Shown here one piece after another: positions 15,442-23,755 of a DNA stretch of 37,011 nt (its first letter is position 1; each line of letters starts with the position of its first letter). The DNA comes from Collinsella aerofaciens. Its GTDB lineage: Bacteria > Actinomycetota > Coriobacteriia > Coriobacteriales > Coriobacteriaceae. Made by a program: the position numbers and the translations under genes. A model generated the notes under the pieces. The model had not been told where the DNA came from. It saw nothing but the letters and a program-made list of their open reading frames with translations, and ran no database searches. Location: positions 1 to 37,011 of the forward strand of contig NZ_JAQLDU010000019.1 of NCBI RefSeq assembly GCF_028209625.1, read 5' to 3'.

Positions 15442-15460
15442 AAAACCAAAGGAGTACATA

Positions 15461-16183
15461 ATGATCAAGAAGGTCATGGAGGACTACAAGGTCCTGTTGC
15501 GGAGCATTCCCGCGGCAACGGTTTCGCTGTTTTTCGTGAGTGTCATCATGATGAACCTGCTGGCCAACAAAGAGCTTATCAGCCTGCCGTATCTGGCACT
15601 CGATTGCGGCTTTGTGGTGAGCTGGGTTTCGTTTTTGTGCCAGGACATGATCTGCAAGCGCTTTGGCGCCAAGGCATCCATCAAAATCTCTATCCTCGCG
15701 CTGCTGGTCAATCTGGCCGTGAGTCTGTGCTTTTGGGCATGCTCGCTCACGCCCGGCATGTGGGGCGCCTACTACGACACGGGTATGATCGAGGTCAACA
15801 CCGCCCTTAACGCCACCATCGGCGGCACCTGGTACGTGGTGCTGGGCTCTTCGCTGGCAATGCTCGTTTCTGCCGTGGTTAACTCCACACTCAACCAGTC
15901 GCTCGGTCGTATGCTCAAAAAGAATAACTTTGCGAGCTTTGCCTTCCGCTCTTATGTGTCCACGGGTGTTGGCCAGTTTATCGACAACTTGGTCTTTGCC
16001 ATTGTGGTGAGCCACACGTTCTTTGGTTGGACCTGGGTGCAGGTTCTTATGTGCTCGCTGACCGGCGCTGTTGCCGAGCTGCTGTGCGAGGTCTTCCTGA
16101 GCCCCGTGGGCTACAAGGTCGTGCGCGGCTGGGAGCGCGAGAATGTGGGTGCCGAGTACCTCGAGCGTCACGCAACCGCCTAA
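15461..16183 (+). CDS. VUT/YhhQ-family transporter, probable queuosine-precursor uptake
   Basis: A 240-residue protein with about six membrane helices. SVIMMNLLANK near the N-terminus, the GGTWYVVLGSSLAMLVSAVVNSTLNQ region and the late motif STGVGQFIDNLVFAIVVSHTFF are features of the VUT (YhhQ) family, which imports preQ0/preQ1 or queuine for tRNA queuosine. AAAGGAG lies seven bases before the ATG. A TATTAT box near 15369 could serve as -10, leaving a leader of about 80 bases that can fold. The SDR gene follows after nine bases, so the two are probably co-transcribed. Confidence 0.85.
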   Translation: MIKKVMEDYKVLLRSIPAATVSLFFVSVIMMNLLANKELISLPYLALDCGFVVSWVSFLCQDMICKRFGAKASIKISILALLVNLAVSLCFWACSLTPGMWGAYYDTGMIEVNTALNATIGGTWYVVLGSSLAMLVSAVVNSTLNQSLGRMLKKNNFASFAFRSYVSTGVGQFIDNLVFAIVVSHTFFGWTWVQVLMCSLTGAVAELLCEVFLSPVGYKVVRGWERENVGAEYLERHATA

Positions 16184-16192
16184 GGAGCAAGC

Positions 16193-16873
16193 ATGCGGGT
16201 TTTGATCACGGGCGCTTCGGGCGGTATCGGAGCCGCGTGCGTGCAGCGCTTTTTGGACGAGGGCCACGAGGTCGTGGGCTTTGACCTGCTGCCGGCGGCG
16301 GTCGAGCACGAGCGCTACCGCCATTTGATCGTTGATGTCCGCGAGCCTGACTCGTTTCCAGGCGACCTTGAGCCTCAAGTAATCGTGAACGTTGCCGGTA
16401 CGCAGGATTCGGCCGACGACATTGCCGCCAACCTGTGTGGCACCATCAACGTGACCGAACGCTACGCCTTTGTGGGGGAGGGGCTTGCCGCCAAGCCGAC
16501 AGCGGCTATCAAATCCGTGGTCAATGTGGGGTCGGCGAGCGGACATACGGGATCGGAGTTTCCCGCCTATGCCGCCAGCAAGGGCGGCGTTATCGCCTAC
16601 ACCAAAAACCTTGCAAACCGCCTGGCGCCGCAGGCCATCGCCAACAGTGTGGACCCGGGCGGCGTTATCACGCCGCTCAACCGTTGCGTGATGGAAGACG
16701 AGCACCTGTGGAACCAGATTATGGAGCTCACGCCGCTTAAACGCTGGGCCACCGCCCAAGAGATCGCCGAGTGGATCTACTTTGTGGGCGTGACCAACCG
16801 GTTTATGACCGGGCAGAGCCTGCTGATCGATGGCGGCGAGGCCGGCCGCACCCAGTTTATCTGGCCCGAGTAG
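16193..16873 (+). CDS. SDR-family NAD(P)-dependent oxidoreductase
   Basis: A classical short-chain dehydrogenase of 226 residues: cofactor motif TGASGGIG at 6-13, NVAG at 66-69, catalytic Ser114 (NVGSASG), Tyr126 and Lys130 (YAASK), then DPGGVITPL. The final IDGGE resembles FabG-like members. The substrate cannot be told; the FabG-like C-terminus allows a 3-oxoacyl or alcohol/ketone oxidoreductase. Position 30-31 (FD) favours NAD(H). AAGGAG precedes the ATG, nine bases after the YhhQ-like gene, and a strong terminator follows directly, so it is the last gene of this unit. Confidence 0.92.
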   Translation: MRVLITGASGGIGAACVQRFLDEGHEVVGFDLLPAAVEHERYRHLIVDVREPDSFPGDLEPQVIVNVAGTQDSADDIAANLCGTINVTERYAFVGEGLAAKPTAAIKSVVNVGSASGHTGSEFPAYAASKGGVIAYTKNLANRLAPQAIANSVDPGGVITPLNRCVMEDEHLWNQIMELTPLKRWATAQEIAEWIYFVGVTNRFMTGQSLLIDGGEAGRTQFIWPE

Positions 16874-16910
16874 AAAACGCGCCCGATGGAAATCCGTCGG
16901 GCGCGTTTTT
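16874..16910 (+). terminator. Intrinsic terminator of the SDR gene
   Basis: AAAACGCGCCCGATGG pairs with CCGTCGGGCGCGTTTT around AAAT, followed by a T run. The A run on the left means it can also work leftwards for ung, whose stop codon lies 14 bases away. Confidence 0.85.
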
Positions 16911-16923
16911 GATGTATTGATTT

Positions 16924-17649
16924 TTAGCCGAGGCAAGTCCAGTTGACGGGGGTCGAGCCGTGCTGTTCGAGTAGCCGATTGGCTGCCGAGAAGGGGCGCG
17001 ACCCCATAAAAGCGGGGAGTTCTGCCGTGGCGCGGTTTGCCGAAAGCGGCGAGGGGTGCGTAGAGGCGAGGCAGAACTTGTCGCCTGCCTTGCCCGCGCC
17101 GGTCGCGGCGAGCTTGCCCTCGACCATCTGCTGGGCAAAGCGGCCCCATGCCAAAAAGACGACCGGTTGGGGCAGCAGACAGCAGCGTTCGATAACGTAG
17201 TCGGTCAGGGTGCTCCAGCCCAGCTTGGCATGCGAGTTGGCGGCGTGCTCGCGCACGGTGAGCGTCGTGTTAAGGAGTAGGACGCCCTGTTGTGCCCAGG
17301 GGGTTAGGTCTCCCGTGGCGGGAATGGGGCAGCCCAGATCGGCTTTGAGTTCCTTATAGATGTTGCGTAGGCTCGGCGGCAGCTTGGTTTGCGTCGCGGG
17401 TACCGAGAACGACAGCCCCATGGCCTGGTTGGGTCCGTGATAGGGGTCTTGACCCAGGATGACAGCCTTGACCTGGTCGGCCGGCGTGTAGGCGAGAGCA
17501 TTGAGGATGTCGTCTTGTGCCGGGTAGATGGTCTGCTCGGCACGCAGAAGGGCGATGCGCTCGAGCAGCTGGTTCGTAGTGTCACGTACCGGCTGCGGCG
17601 CATCGCCCAACCAAGTTGCTATGTTACGGTCGCGAGTTGCGGTGTCCAT
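16924..17649 (-). CDS. ung: Uracil-DNA glycosylase, family 1
   Basis: Removes uracil from DNA as the first step of base-excision repair. The 241-residue protein has the family-1 water-activating motif GQDPYHG at 66-72 (catalytic Asp68), LLNTTLTV at 125-132 and the minor-groove loop HPSPLSA at 198-204 with its His, so all key residues are present. The length is normal. AAAGGAG lies just before the ATG at 17649. The EamA transporter gene lies upstream on the same strand, 87 bases away; the SDR gene is convergent. Confidence 0.97.
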   Translation of the reverse strand: MDTATRDRNIATWLGDAPQPVRDTTNQLLERIALLRAEQTIYPAQDDILNALAYTPADQVKAVILGQDPYHGPNQAMGLSFSVPATQTKLPPSLRNIYKELKADLGCPIPATGDLTPWAQQGVLLLNTTLTVREHAANSHAKLGWSTLTDYVIERCCLLPQPVVFLAWGRFAQQMVEGKLAATGAGKAGDKFCLASTHPSPLSANRATAELPAFMGSRPFSAANRLLEQHGSTPVNWTCLG

Positions 17650-17736
17650 GGAGCTCCTTTAGGGCGGATGCTATGTCGGCATCCATTGTAAAGGCGTCTG
17701 GAAACCTGTGTGTCGCGGCTGCGTGAGGACTGGGGT

Positions 17737-18639
17737 CTACGAGACGTGCTCGGGTGCTCCTGCCATACGAGCATGCCCATGCGCGCGAAGGCGCGGAAGC
17801 TCGACGGTTGCCACCATGACGCCAGTGAGGATGAGGGCGGCGCCAAGGAAGGCGATGGGGCTCAGGACCTCGCCGACCAGGAAGAACGAAAAGACGGCGG
17901 AGCAGACCGGCTCGAGCGAGAAGGCGAAGCCGGTGGTCTCGGCAGGTACGTGGGGCTGCACGAGCGTCTGGGTGATAAAGCCGTAGGCCGAGCAGATGAG
18001 TGCGAGCGCAACGACAACGACGATTTCGTTCGGCGTGCTGGGAAGCGTGAAGCCGCCAAAGGTGAATGCGGCGATGCCCGAGAACAGACCACCAAAGCCC
18101 AGCTGCCAAACGCCCAGAGCCAGCGGATCGACTTCTTCGACAAAGCGCTTGGCGATGATAATGTGGCCGGCATAGATAAAGGCCGAGAGCAGCATGATGA
18201 TCGCGCCGGGATTCAGGCTGGTAAAGTCGGCGCCCGAGAGCAGCAACATGCCGCAGGTGACGATGGCGGTGCCGATGAGCACCTTGCGCTCGGGGGCGCG
18301 ACGCAGCAGGGCCGCGTTGGCAAACGGCACGATCACGACCGTCAGGCTCTGCAAAAAGCCGGCGGTTGAGGCGGAGGTGAGGCTGGAGCCCAGACACATG
18401 CAGGTGATTTCGGTTGCCATGATGGCGCCGATGATGGCGGCGCGGACCATCAGGTCACGGTTGATGCGCACCGCGTGCTTGTGGAAGAGCAGCAGGCAGG
18501 CCGCAAAGGCGATGATGCAGCGCAGCGCGACGATGCTCGTGGCGTTCATGCTGTCCATGCCGATCTTCATGAGGGGATACGAAAAGCCCCATGCGACGGG
18601 AACGGAAAACGAGAGCGCGATTGCTTTTTTGCGATCCAT
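17737..18639 (-). CDS. DMT-superfamily (EamA) transporter
   Basis: A 300-residue inner-membrane protein with about ten helices in two EamA repeats. The first repeat starts VPVAWGFSYPLMKIG, and the second contains the repeat-typical LGVWQLGFGGLFSGIAAF and the late FLVGEVLSPIAFLGAALILTGV. Such proteins export or import small metabolites such as amino acids or sugars; the substrate is unknown. AAAAGGAG precedes the ATG at 18639. It is divergent from a LysR regulator across a 158-base gap with a candidate LysR site, so that regulator probably controls it. Confidence 0.9.
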   Translation of the reverse strand: MDRKKAIALSFSVPVAWGFSYPLMKIGMDSMNATSIVALRCIIAFAACLLLFHKHAVRINRDLMVRAAIIGAIMATEITCMCLGSSLTSASTAGFLQSLTVVIVPFANAALLRRAPERKVLIGTAIVTCGMLLLSGADFTSLNPGAIIMLLSAFIYAGHIIIAKRFVEEVDPLALGVWQLGFGGLFSGIAAFTFGGFTLPSTPNEIVVVVALALICSAYGFITQTLVQPHVPAETTGFAFSLEPVCSAVFSFFLVGEVLSPIAFLGAALILTGVMVATVELPRLRAHGHARMAGAPEHVS

Positions 18640-18719
18640 GGGACTCCTTTTGTTACAGAACGGTTTCGCAAAAAGGATTCTGCTCCCAGATATGGATGTA
18701 GTAAAGCGAATGTATCTTC

Positions 18720-18738
18720 AGTATGATTAAGAAATACT
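18720..18738. promoter_or_regulatory. Candidate LysR-type operator
   Basis: AGTAT-N9-ATACT, an inverted repeat that contains the T-N11-A pattern of LysR-type sites, lies in the shared region between the divergent EamA and LysR genes, 59 bases before the LysR start codon. Confidence 0.4.
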
Positions 18739-18797
18739 AATGCTACTAGAAAAAGCGCTGGCAAAACGTTTTACGGCTACATCGACGTGGAGGCACG

Positions 18798-19664
18798 ATG
18801 GCATCGCGGTATCAGATTGTTTGTATGGTGGTCGATCGCGGCAGCCTGAAGGGTGCAGCCGATGAGCTGGGCTACACGCAAAGCGCGGTGAGCCAGGCCG
18901 TCAAGGCGCTCGAGCGTGAGCTGGGTACCACGCTTATCGAGCGCGGCAAACAGGGTGTCTCGCTTACGCGCGACGGTAAACAGTATCTGCCGTATCTGCG
19001 CCAGATCGTAACTGCCGAGGCCGAGCTCGAGGGCAAGCGCCAGGAGTTGCTGGGACTCTCCTCGACCGATATTCGTATTGCGACGTTTACCAACGTGAGC
19101 CGTACCGTGTTGCCGCGCGTGATTCGCGACTTTGGGGTCCTGCACCCGGGCGTGCACTTTACCCTCAAGCAGGGCGATTACACGCGCAACGCCCAGTGGG
19201 TGCACGATGGCGTGGTTGACTTTTGCTTTACGGCGCGCGGATTTACCGCTGGGCTCGAGAAGCGCGTGGTCTATCACGACGAGTTGGTGGCGCTGCTGCC
19301 GACCGCGCATCCGCTGACGGCAAAGGAAAAGGTGACGCTCGCCGACCTGGCGTCCGAGCCGTTTGTGCTGCTGGATGAGGGCGAGCAGAGTCTGGTGCTC
19401 GATGCCTTTGCCGCGCATGGGCTGTCGCCGCGCGTGACGAGTGAGGTCACTGACGACTACACCATTATGGCGATGGTGGAGGAGGGCCTAGGCGTGAGCA
19501 TGCTTTACCGTCGTACGGTCGAGGGTATGAAGGCCGGTATCCGCGTGCGTCCCATCGTGCACGCTCCCTCGCGCGATGTGGTGGCGGCTTGGCGCAGCTG
19601 GGACACCATGCCTATCGCCACGAGGCGCTTTATCGACTATATGAGCTCGCATATTGTCAATTAA
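18798..19664 (+). CDS. LysR-family transcriptional regulator
   Basis: A 288-residue LTTR: winged helix at residues 1-60 (GSLKGAADELGYTQSAVSQAVKALERELGTTLIER) and a substrate-binding domain of the periplasmic-binding type from about 85 onward (IRIATFTNVSRTVLPRVIRDFGVLHPGV, later VEEGLGVSMLYRR). The ligand is unknown. GTGGAGG precedes the ATG. Divergent placement beside the EamA transporter suggests that it activates that gene in response to a transported metabolite. Confidence 0.93.
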   Translation: MASRYQIVCMVVDRGSLKGAADELGYTQSAVSQAVKALERELGTTLIERGKQGVSLTRDGKQYLPYLRQIVTAEAELEGKRQELLGLSSTDIRIATFTNVSRTVLPRVIRDFGVLHPGVHFTLKQGDYTRNAQWVHDGVVDFCFTARGFTAGLEKRVVYHDELVALLPTAHPLTAKEKVTLADLASEPFVLLDEGEQSLVLDAFAAHGLSPRVTSEVTDDYTIMAMVEEGLGVSMLYRRTVEGMKAGIRVRPIVHAPSRDVVAAWRSWDTMPIATRRFIDYMSSHIVN

Positions 19665-19691
19665 TGACTGGCGTGGCGTTGAGTGTGGTGA

Positions 19692-21074
19692 TTAGCGGGC
19701 TGTCGCTTTGGCTTGCGTCAGACGGTAGGTGTGTGCCGGATGGCAGAGCAATACCGCCACGACCATAAAGAACGCCGTGGTGCCCAGGCTGATGGGGTAG
19801 ACCATCATGATGTTCGCAAAGGTGCGGAAGTGCGGGAACACGCAGAATACCCAATAGAAGCGGATGCCGCAGACGCAGATCATGGTGATGAGGGCGGGCA
19901 TGAGCGAGATGCCAAAGCCGCGCAGGTAACCGGACATGTTTTCGTAGAACATGCTAAAGGCGTATGCCGGGAAGATCGAGCACACGCGGATATAGCCGAT
20001 CGAGACGATGTTGGGGTCGCTGTTAAAGAGCGCCAGGATCTCGCGCCCCAGACCGACGATGATGACGATGGTGGTGAGTGCAACGATGCCGCCTTCGACC
20101 AGGCAGACCTTGAGCGTCTTGGTGCAGCGAGCGATCTGGCGCGCGCCGTGGTTTTGCCCCACAAAGGTGGTGCAGGCCTGGCTAAAGCTGTTGAGCAGGT
20201 TGTAGCACACATACTCCAGGCTCATGGCGGCGCTGGATGCCGCCATGACCTCGGTACCCAGGCTGTTGATGGCGGACTGGATGATGATGTTGGCGACGGC
20301 AAAGACGGCGCTTTGGATGCCGGCGGGCAGGCCGATCTTGACGATGCGCTTGAGGGCGACAGGATCGATTGCCAGGTCGCGCGGGGTGACGCGGACGACG
20401 GAATCGGTCTTGAGCAAGTGGACAAAGAGTGTGGCGGCGCTGACGGTGTAGGCGATGGCGGTGGCGATGGCGACGCCCGCGACGCCCCAGTGGAGCACGG
20501 GGACAAAGATGAGGTCCAGGCCAATGTTGAGGACGGTGGACACGGCAAGCGCCTGTAGCGGCATACGGGTGATGCCGACGGAACGGAAGATTGCGGCCTC
20601 AAAGTTGTAGAGCAAGATCGAGGGCATGCTGAGCAAAAAGACGCGCAGGTAGAGCGATGCGAGCGGCATGGTTTCGGCGGGAACGTTGAGCGCGGCGAGC
20701 ATGGGTTCGGCAAAGATCTCGCCCAGCGCGATGACGACAAAGCCCACGAGCGCCATCAGAATCGAGGTATGGACGGCGCGCTTGACCATGTTCTGATCGT
20801 TGCGGCCGATGGCGTTGGCGATGACCACGTTGGAGCCAAGTGACAGGCCAATAAACAGGTTGAGCATAAGACTGGTAAGCGGAACATTGGAGCCGACCGC
20901 CGCCATGGCGAGGGTTCCCTGGTCGCCCGAGAAGTTACCGATGATGACCGTGGCGATGAGGTTCGACAGCTGCTCTAAGATGCTCGTGGCGGCCACGGGG
21001 CAGGCGAACAGGGGAATATTGCGCCACAGCGAGCCGGTGGTCATGTCAATGTGCTTAGATGCGGTGTCTGCCAT
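19692..21074 (-). CDS. MATE-family efflux transporter
   Basis: A 460-residue protein with about twelve membrane helices and two internally similar halves: SLWRNIPLFACPVAATSILEQLSNLIATVIIGNF at the N-terminus, with the second half starting near KRIVKIGLPAGIQSAVFAVANIIIQSAIN. These are typical of MATE Na+- or H+-driven exporters of drugs and metabolites. GAGAG lies just before the ATG at 21074. Its stop codon lies 27 bases from that of the convergent LysR gene, with no clear terminator between. A family-B half repeat lies upstream. Confidence 0.93.
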   Translation of the reverse strand: MADTASKHIDMTTGSLWRNIPLFACPVAATSILEQLSNLIATVIIGNFSGDQGTLAMAAVGSNVPLTSLMLNLFIGLSLGSNVVIANAIGRNDQNMVKRAVHTSILMALVGFVVIALGEIFAEPMLAALNVPAETMPLASLYLRVFLLSMPSILLYNFEAAIFRSVGITRMPLQALAVSTVLNIGLDLIFVPVLHWGVAGVAIATAIAYTVSAATLFVHLLKTDSVVRVTPRDLAIDPVALKRIVKIGLPAGIQSAVFAVANIIIQSAINSLGTEVMAASSAAMSLEYVCYNLLNSFSQACTTFVGQNHGARQIARCTKTLKVCLVEGGIVALTTIVIIVGLGREILALFNSDPNIVSIGYIRVCSIFPAYAFSMFYENMSGYLRGFGISLMPALITMICVCGIRFYWVFCVFPHFRTFANIMMVYPISLGTTAFFMVVAVLLCHPAHTYRLTQAKATAR

Positions 21075-21135
21075 ACGCTCTCAATCTCTAACATGCTCAT
21101 TCGTGCTTATTTGCGCAGACGATGATACTCCTAAT

Positions 21136-21166
21136 CGACTAGTCATTTAAGAACGTCCCCAATGAC
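21136..21166. repeat. Half of a family-B palindrome
   Basis: CGACTAGTCATTTAAGAACG followed by TCCCCAATGAC is the right half of the elements at 1503 and 8525. The matching left arm is absent, so this copy cannot form the full hairpin and appears decayed or recombined. Confidence 0.7.
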
Positions 21167-21184
21167 GAGGCGGGAGAGGCGTGA

Positions 21185-21190
21185 GACAAT
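21185..21190 (+). promoter_or_regulatory. Putative -10 box of the RlmA-like gene
   Basis: GACAAT, 35 bases before the ATG at 21226, in a block nearly identical to the one upstream of the K+ channel gene and, as there, directly downstream of a family-B repeat. Confidence 0.4.
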
Positions 21191-21225
21191 GGTGGGCGTT
21201 GTATTGCCCGCGCTAAGGAGTTGCC

Positions 21226-22038
21226 ATGTTGTTGTGTCCCGTTTGCCATGAGCCGTTGGTGGACGACGAGCGCGGTGCTGCATGTGCGGGCGGACACCGG
21301 TTTGACCGTGCGCGCGAGGGCTATCTGTATCTGCTGCGCTCGTCCAAGAGCGGCGACTCCATGGGCGATCCCAAGTCGCAGGCGCGCAGCCGTCGTGACT
21401 TTCTGAACCGCGGATACTATGCGCCGTTGCGCGATGCGATGGTTGAGCTGGTACGCGAGCGGGTGTCTGGGCGTGCGGTGTCTACGGGCACCCCCATGAC
21501 CTTGCTCGATATTTGCTGCGGCGAGGGCTACTACACCAGCGCCATGGGTGCGGTGCCGGGCGTGGATGCTTACGGTTTCGATCTAGGCAAGGAGATGGTG
21601 CGCCTGGCCGCCAGGCGCGGCGATGCGACCTACTTTGTGGCCAACATGAAGGACATCCCCGTGGCCGATGGCGCCTTTGATATGGTGACTGAGCTCTTTG
21701 CTCCCTTTAACGAGCGCGAGTTTGCCCGCGTGCTGGCGCCCGAGGGTTCGCTCTATACCGTGGTGCCGGGTGCCCGTCATCTCTTTGGGCTCAAGGAGGT
21801 GCTCTACGACACGCCATATCTCAACGACGAGAAGTTGCCGCAGACAACCGAGCTCGAGTTGGTTGGCACGAAACGGGTGTCTGCGAACATTACGCTCCAG
21901 ATGCAGGCCGATATCGAGGCGGTGTTCCAGATGACGCCGTACTACTACCGCACGCGCCCTGCCGACAAAGAGCGCCTGGCAAACCTCGATACCCTTCAGA
22001 CCGACATCGACTTCATCATCGCCGAATACCGCCACTAA
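21226..22038 (+). CDS. RlmA-type 23S rRNA (guanine-N1)-methyltransferase
   Basis: A 270-residue SAM-dependent methyltransferase with an N-terminal zinc finger (Cys4, Cys7, Cys20, His24), followed by the RlmA-typical FDRAREGYLYLL and GDSKxMGDPKSQARSRRDFLNRGYY-like block (residues 43-65 here). SAM motif I is LDICCGEGYY at 94-103. RlmA enzymes methylate G745 or G748 in 23S rRNA helix 35; the G748 variant can affect tylosin sensitivity. Which base is targeted here is not clear. AAGGAG precedes the ATG at 21226. The stop codon merges into an inverted repeat, and an intrinsic terminator follows. Confidence 0.92.
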   Translation: MLLCPVCHEPLVDDERGAACAGGHRFDRAREGYLYLLRSSKSGDSMGDPKSQARSRRDFLNRGYYAPLRDAMVELVRERVSGRAVSTGTPMTLLDICCGEGYYTSAMGAVPGVDAYGFDLGKEMVRLAARRGDATYFVANMKDIPVADGAFDMVTELFAPFNEREFARVLAPEGSLYTVVPGARHLFGLKEVLYDTPYLNDEKLPQTTELELVGTKRVSANITLQMQADIEAVFQMTPYYYRTRPADKERLANLDTLQTDIDFIIAEYRH

Positions 22039-22073
22039 CCTACCAAAAAGGGACAGGTTTATTTTGGCAGGTT
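22037..22073. repeat. REP-like hairpin with GGGACAGG core, overlapping a stop codon
   Basis: AACCTACCAAAA pairs with TTTTGGCAGGTT (one mismatch) around AGGGACAGGTTTA. It shares the GGGACAG core with family A and with 35257-35295. Its first bases are part of the TAA stop of the RlmA-like gene. Confidence 0.6.
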
Positions 22074-22089
22074 TTATATGGGCAAACGT

Positions 22090-22128
22090 AAAGGGCCGAC
22101 CGCGGGGATGCGCGATCGGCCCTTTTAG
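22090..22128 (+). terminator. Intrinsic terminator
   Basis: AAAGGGCCGACCGCG pairs with CGCGATCGGCCCTTT (near-perfect), followed by TTAGTT. It should end the RlmA transcript and, through its A run on the left, that of the minus-strand gene at 22165. Confidence 0.8.
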
Positions 22129-22164
22129 TTGCTTGGCTGCAGGGAATTGTGGGGGGACAGGTGA

Positions 22165-22566
22165 CTACAGGCGGTCCTTGTTCTCGGCCTTAACGGCGTG
22201 CGCCTGCTGAACAAAGAACAGGTCGTAGACCACGATGACAAAGGCGACGATATTGACGGAGCTGCCGCCGAGCGCGGGAAGCGTGAGCACGGCCTGCGCA
22301 ATCGTGGCGATTGCGGCAACGATGCCGAGCTTAAACGCGCCATCCACCTGCGAGGGCTTGTTGGCGCCCTTGATGCCGGCGACGCCTGCCGCAAGGTCGA
22401 CAAGTCCTTTGATAATCACAACGACAGCAGCGAGCATGGCGTTCGATCCGTAGACGGATTCAAATTTGCCGGTTGCGATGCCGGTGATACCGATGACGAG
22501 GCTGGCGATGCCCAAAACAAAATAGATGAGGGCAAGGATTTTGAGTGTCTTGCGCGCGGCGCTCAT
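22165..22566 (-). CDS. Small four-helix membrane protein, function unknown
   Basis: A 133-residue protein with four hydrophobic segments (about 8-30, 43-65, 78-96 and 101-120) separated by short loops, and a charged C-terminus (VKAENKDRL). Gly-rich helices such as IGITGIATGKF and LAAGVAGIKGANKPSQVDGA recall small DUF-type integral membrane proteins, but I do not recognise a named family. AAAGGA lies six bases before the ATG at 22566. It is a single gene ended by the shared terminator at 22090-22128. Confidence 0.75.
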   Translation of the reverse strand: MSAARKTLKILALIYFVLGIASLVIGITGIATGKFESVYGSNAMLAAVVVIIKGLVDLAAGVAGIKGANKPSQVDGAFKLGIVAAIATIAQAVLTLPALGGSSVNIVAFVIVVYDLFFVQQAHAVKAENKDRL

Positions 22567-22795
22567 AGGTAGTCCTTTCGATTCGGGCGCTGCCAGTCTG
22601 GCGCGTCCCATATGCTGCACATATCGTGAAGCACATTGTAGTTCAACGTGACGGCGTGTGTGTTAGAAAGCGCTTCTCGCCTGTGCAGGGCAATCTTTCA
22701 AAAAGGAAAGCCAGCTGTAAGCCAAATCGATGGCAGCTCATGTGCGGCGCTGAGATGATGGGGCCGTAACAAGGAGCTGGTCTCAAGGAGGAGCC

Positions 22796-22939
22796 ATGAT
22801 GTACGGAGCAGGGCAAGTGCGTGAGCCGCGGTCGTTGGGAAGGCGCATGGGTGATTCTGTGATCGCTGCCGTGTGCACGGGATTGATGGCGGTGCTTTGC
22901 ATTGGGATGCTGTGGACCATGTCGCGTGTGGGACAATAG
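22796..22939 (+). CDS. 47-residue single-helix membrane peptide
   Basis: A short frame with an excellent Shine-Dalgarno (AAGGAGG, five bases before ATGATG). The product starts MMYGAGQVREPRSLGRRMGD, giving an arginine-rich cytoplasmic end. A hydrophobic helix follows (VIAAVCTGLMAVLCIGMLW, about 23-41), and the protein ends MSRVGQ. The topology follows the positive-inside rule. The tail of the frame overlaps the -10 box proposed for the next gene. I know no family for it; it could be a small regulatory membrane protein. The strong ribosome site and charge pattern argue for a real gene. Confidence 0.55.
   Translation: MMYGAGQVREPRSLGRRMGDSVIAAVCTGLMAVLCIGMLWTMSRVGQ
22932..22937 (+). promoter_or_regulatory. 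Putative -10 box of the RsmJ-like gene
   Basis: GACAAT in GTGTGGGACAAT, 65 bases before the ATG at 23003 and overlapping the end of the 47-codon frame. Confidence 0.3.
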
Positions 22940-23002
22940 CGGACGGTTGGGTGCCAACTGAGGTGGCGCTCACGTATTCGTTTTGCTTGCTAAGGAGTGT
23001 CC

Positions 23003-23707
23003 ATGGGCGTCGTCGATCCCTTTTCTGTTGCTCGGGCTGCTGGGCTCGAGCTCGTGCGGACGTCCGAGGGCCTCACGCTCACCGATGGCACGATGGAGCT
23101 GCGTGCCGATTTTGGCCGCATGCTTCCGCGGCTCAAGCAGGGTCGTCTGCAGCAAGAGCTGCTGGTGAAGGCTGCGCGCACAAAGGGCGTCGAGCGCCCA
23201 TGGGCGATTGACGCCACGGCAGGCTTTGGCGAGGATTCGCTGCTGCTGGCTGCCGCGGGTTTTGCGGTCGATTTGTATGAGCAGGATTGCGTGATCGCGG
23301 CGCTCCTCAAGGATGCTTTGGATCGCGCGGCAGATGATCCGGCGCTTGCGGCTGCCGTGGCGCGCATGCGCTTGCATGCGGGCGAGGACAGCATTGCCGG
23401 CCTTCGCCATGTAACTGAGCTGATCGAGCTGGGCGAGTTCGCGGCTCCCGATGTGGTATATCTGGACCCCATGTTTCCCGAGCGCACCAAGAGCGCGGCG
23501 GTGAAAAAGAAGTTCCAACTTTTGCACCATTTGGAACAGCCGTGTGCCGATGAGGAGACGCTGGTCGAAGCTGCGCTTGCGGTGCGGCCGCGCAAGGTCG
23601 TTATCAAACGGCCGGTGAAGGGGCCGCTGCTTGCCGGCGTCAAGCCGAGCTATCAACTTGCGGGCAAGGCCGTTCGTTACGATGTTTTGGTGCCGCCGCG
23701 CCCGTAG
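23003..23707 (+). CDS. RsmJ-type class I SAM-dependent methyltransferase
   Basis: A 234-residue protein close to RsmJ, which makes m2G1516 in 16S rRNA. It shows DFGRMLPRLKQGRLQQELLVKA (37-58), the SAM-binding DATAGFGEDSLLLAAAG (70-86), LYEQD (91-95) and the catalytic-loop motif YLDPMFPERTKSAAVKK (153-169), which is nearly diagnostic for RsmJ. The length is slightly below the E. coli protein's (about 250). The ATG at 23003 is preferred because AAGGAG ends five bases upstream; an in-frame GTG at 22997 overlaps the ribosome site. It follows the 47-residue peptide gene on the same strand. Confidence 0.9.
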   Translation: MGVVDPFSVARAAGLELVRTSEGLTLTDGTMELRADFGRMLPRLKQGRLQQELLVKAARTKGVERPWAIDATAGFGEDSLLLAAAGFAVDLYEQDCVIAALLKDALDRAADDPALAAAVARMRLHAGEDSIAGLRHVTELIELGEFAAPDVVYLDPMFPERTKSAAVKKKFQLLHHLEQPCADEETLVEAALAVRPRKVVIKRPVKGPLLAGVKPSYQLAGKAVRYDVLVPPRP

Positions 23708-23755
23708 CTTGCGCACAATGGCTGGCGTCCCGTCAACACCGTGCCGATGCGAGGT

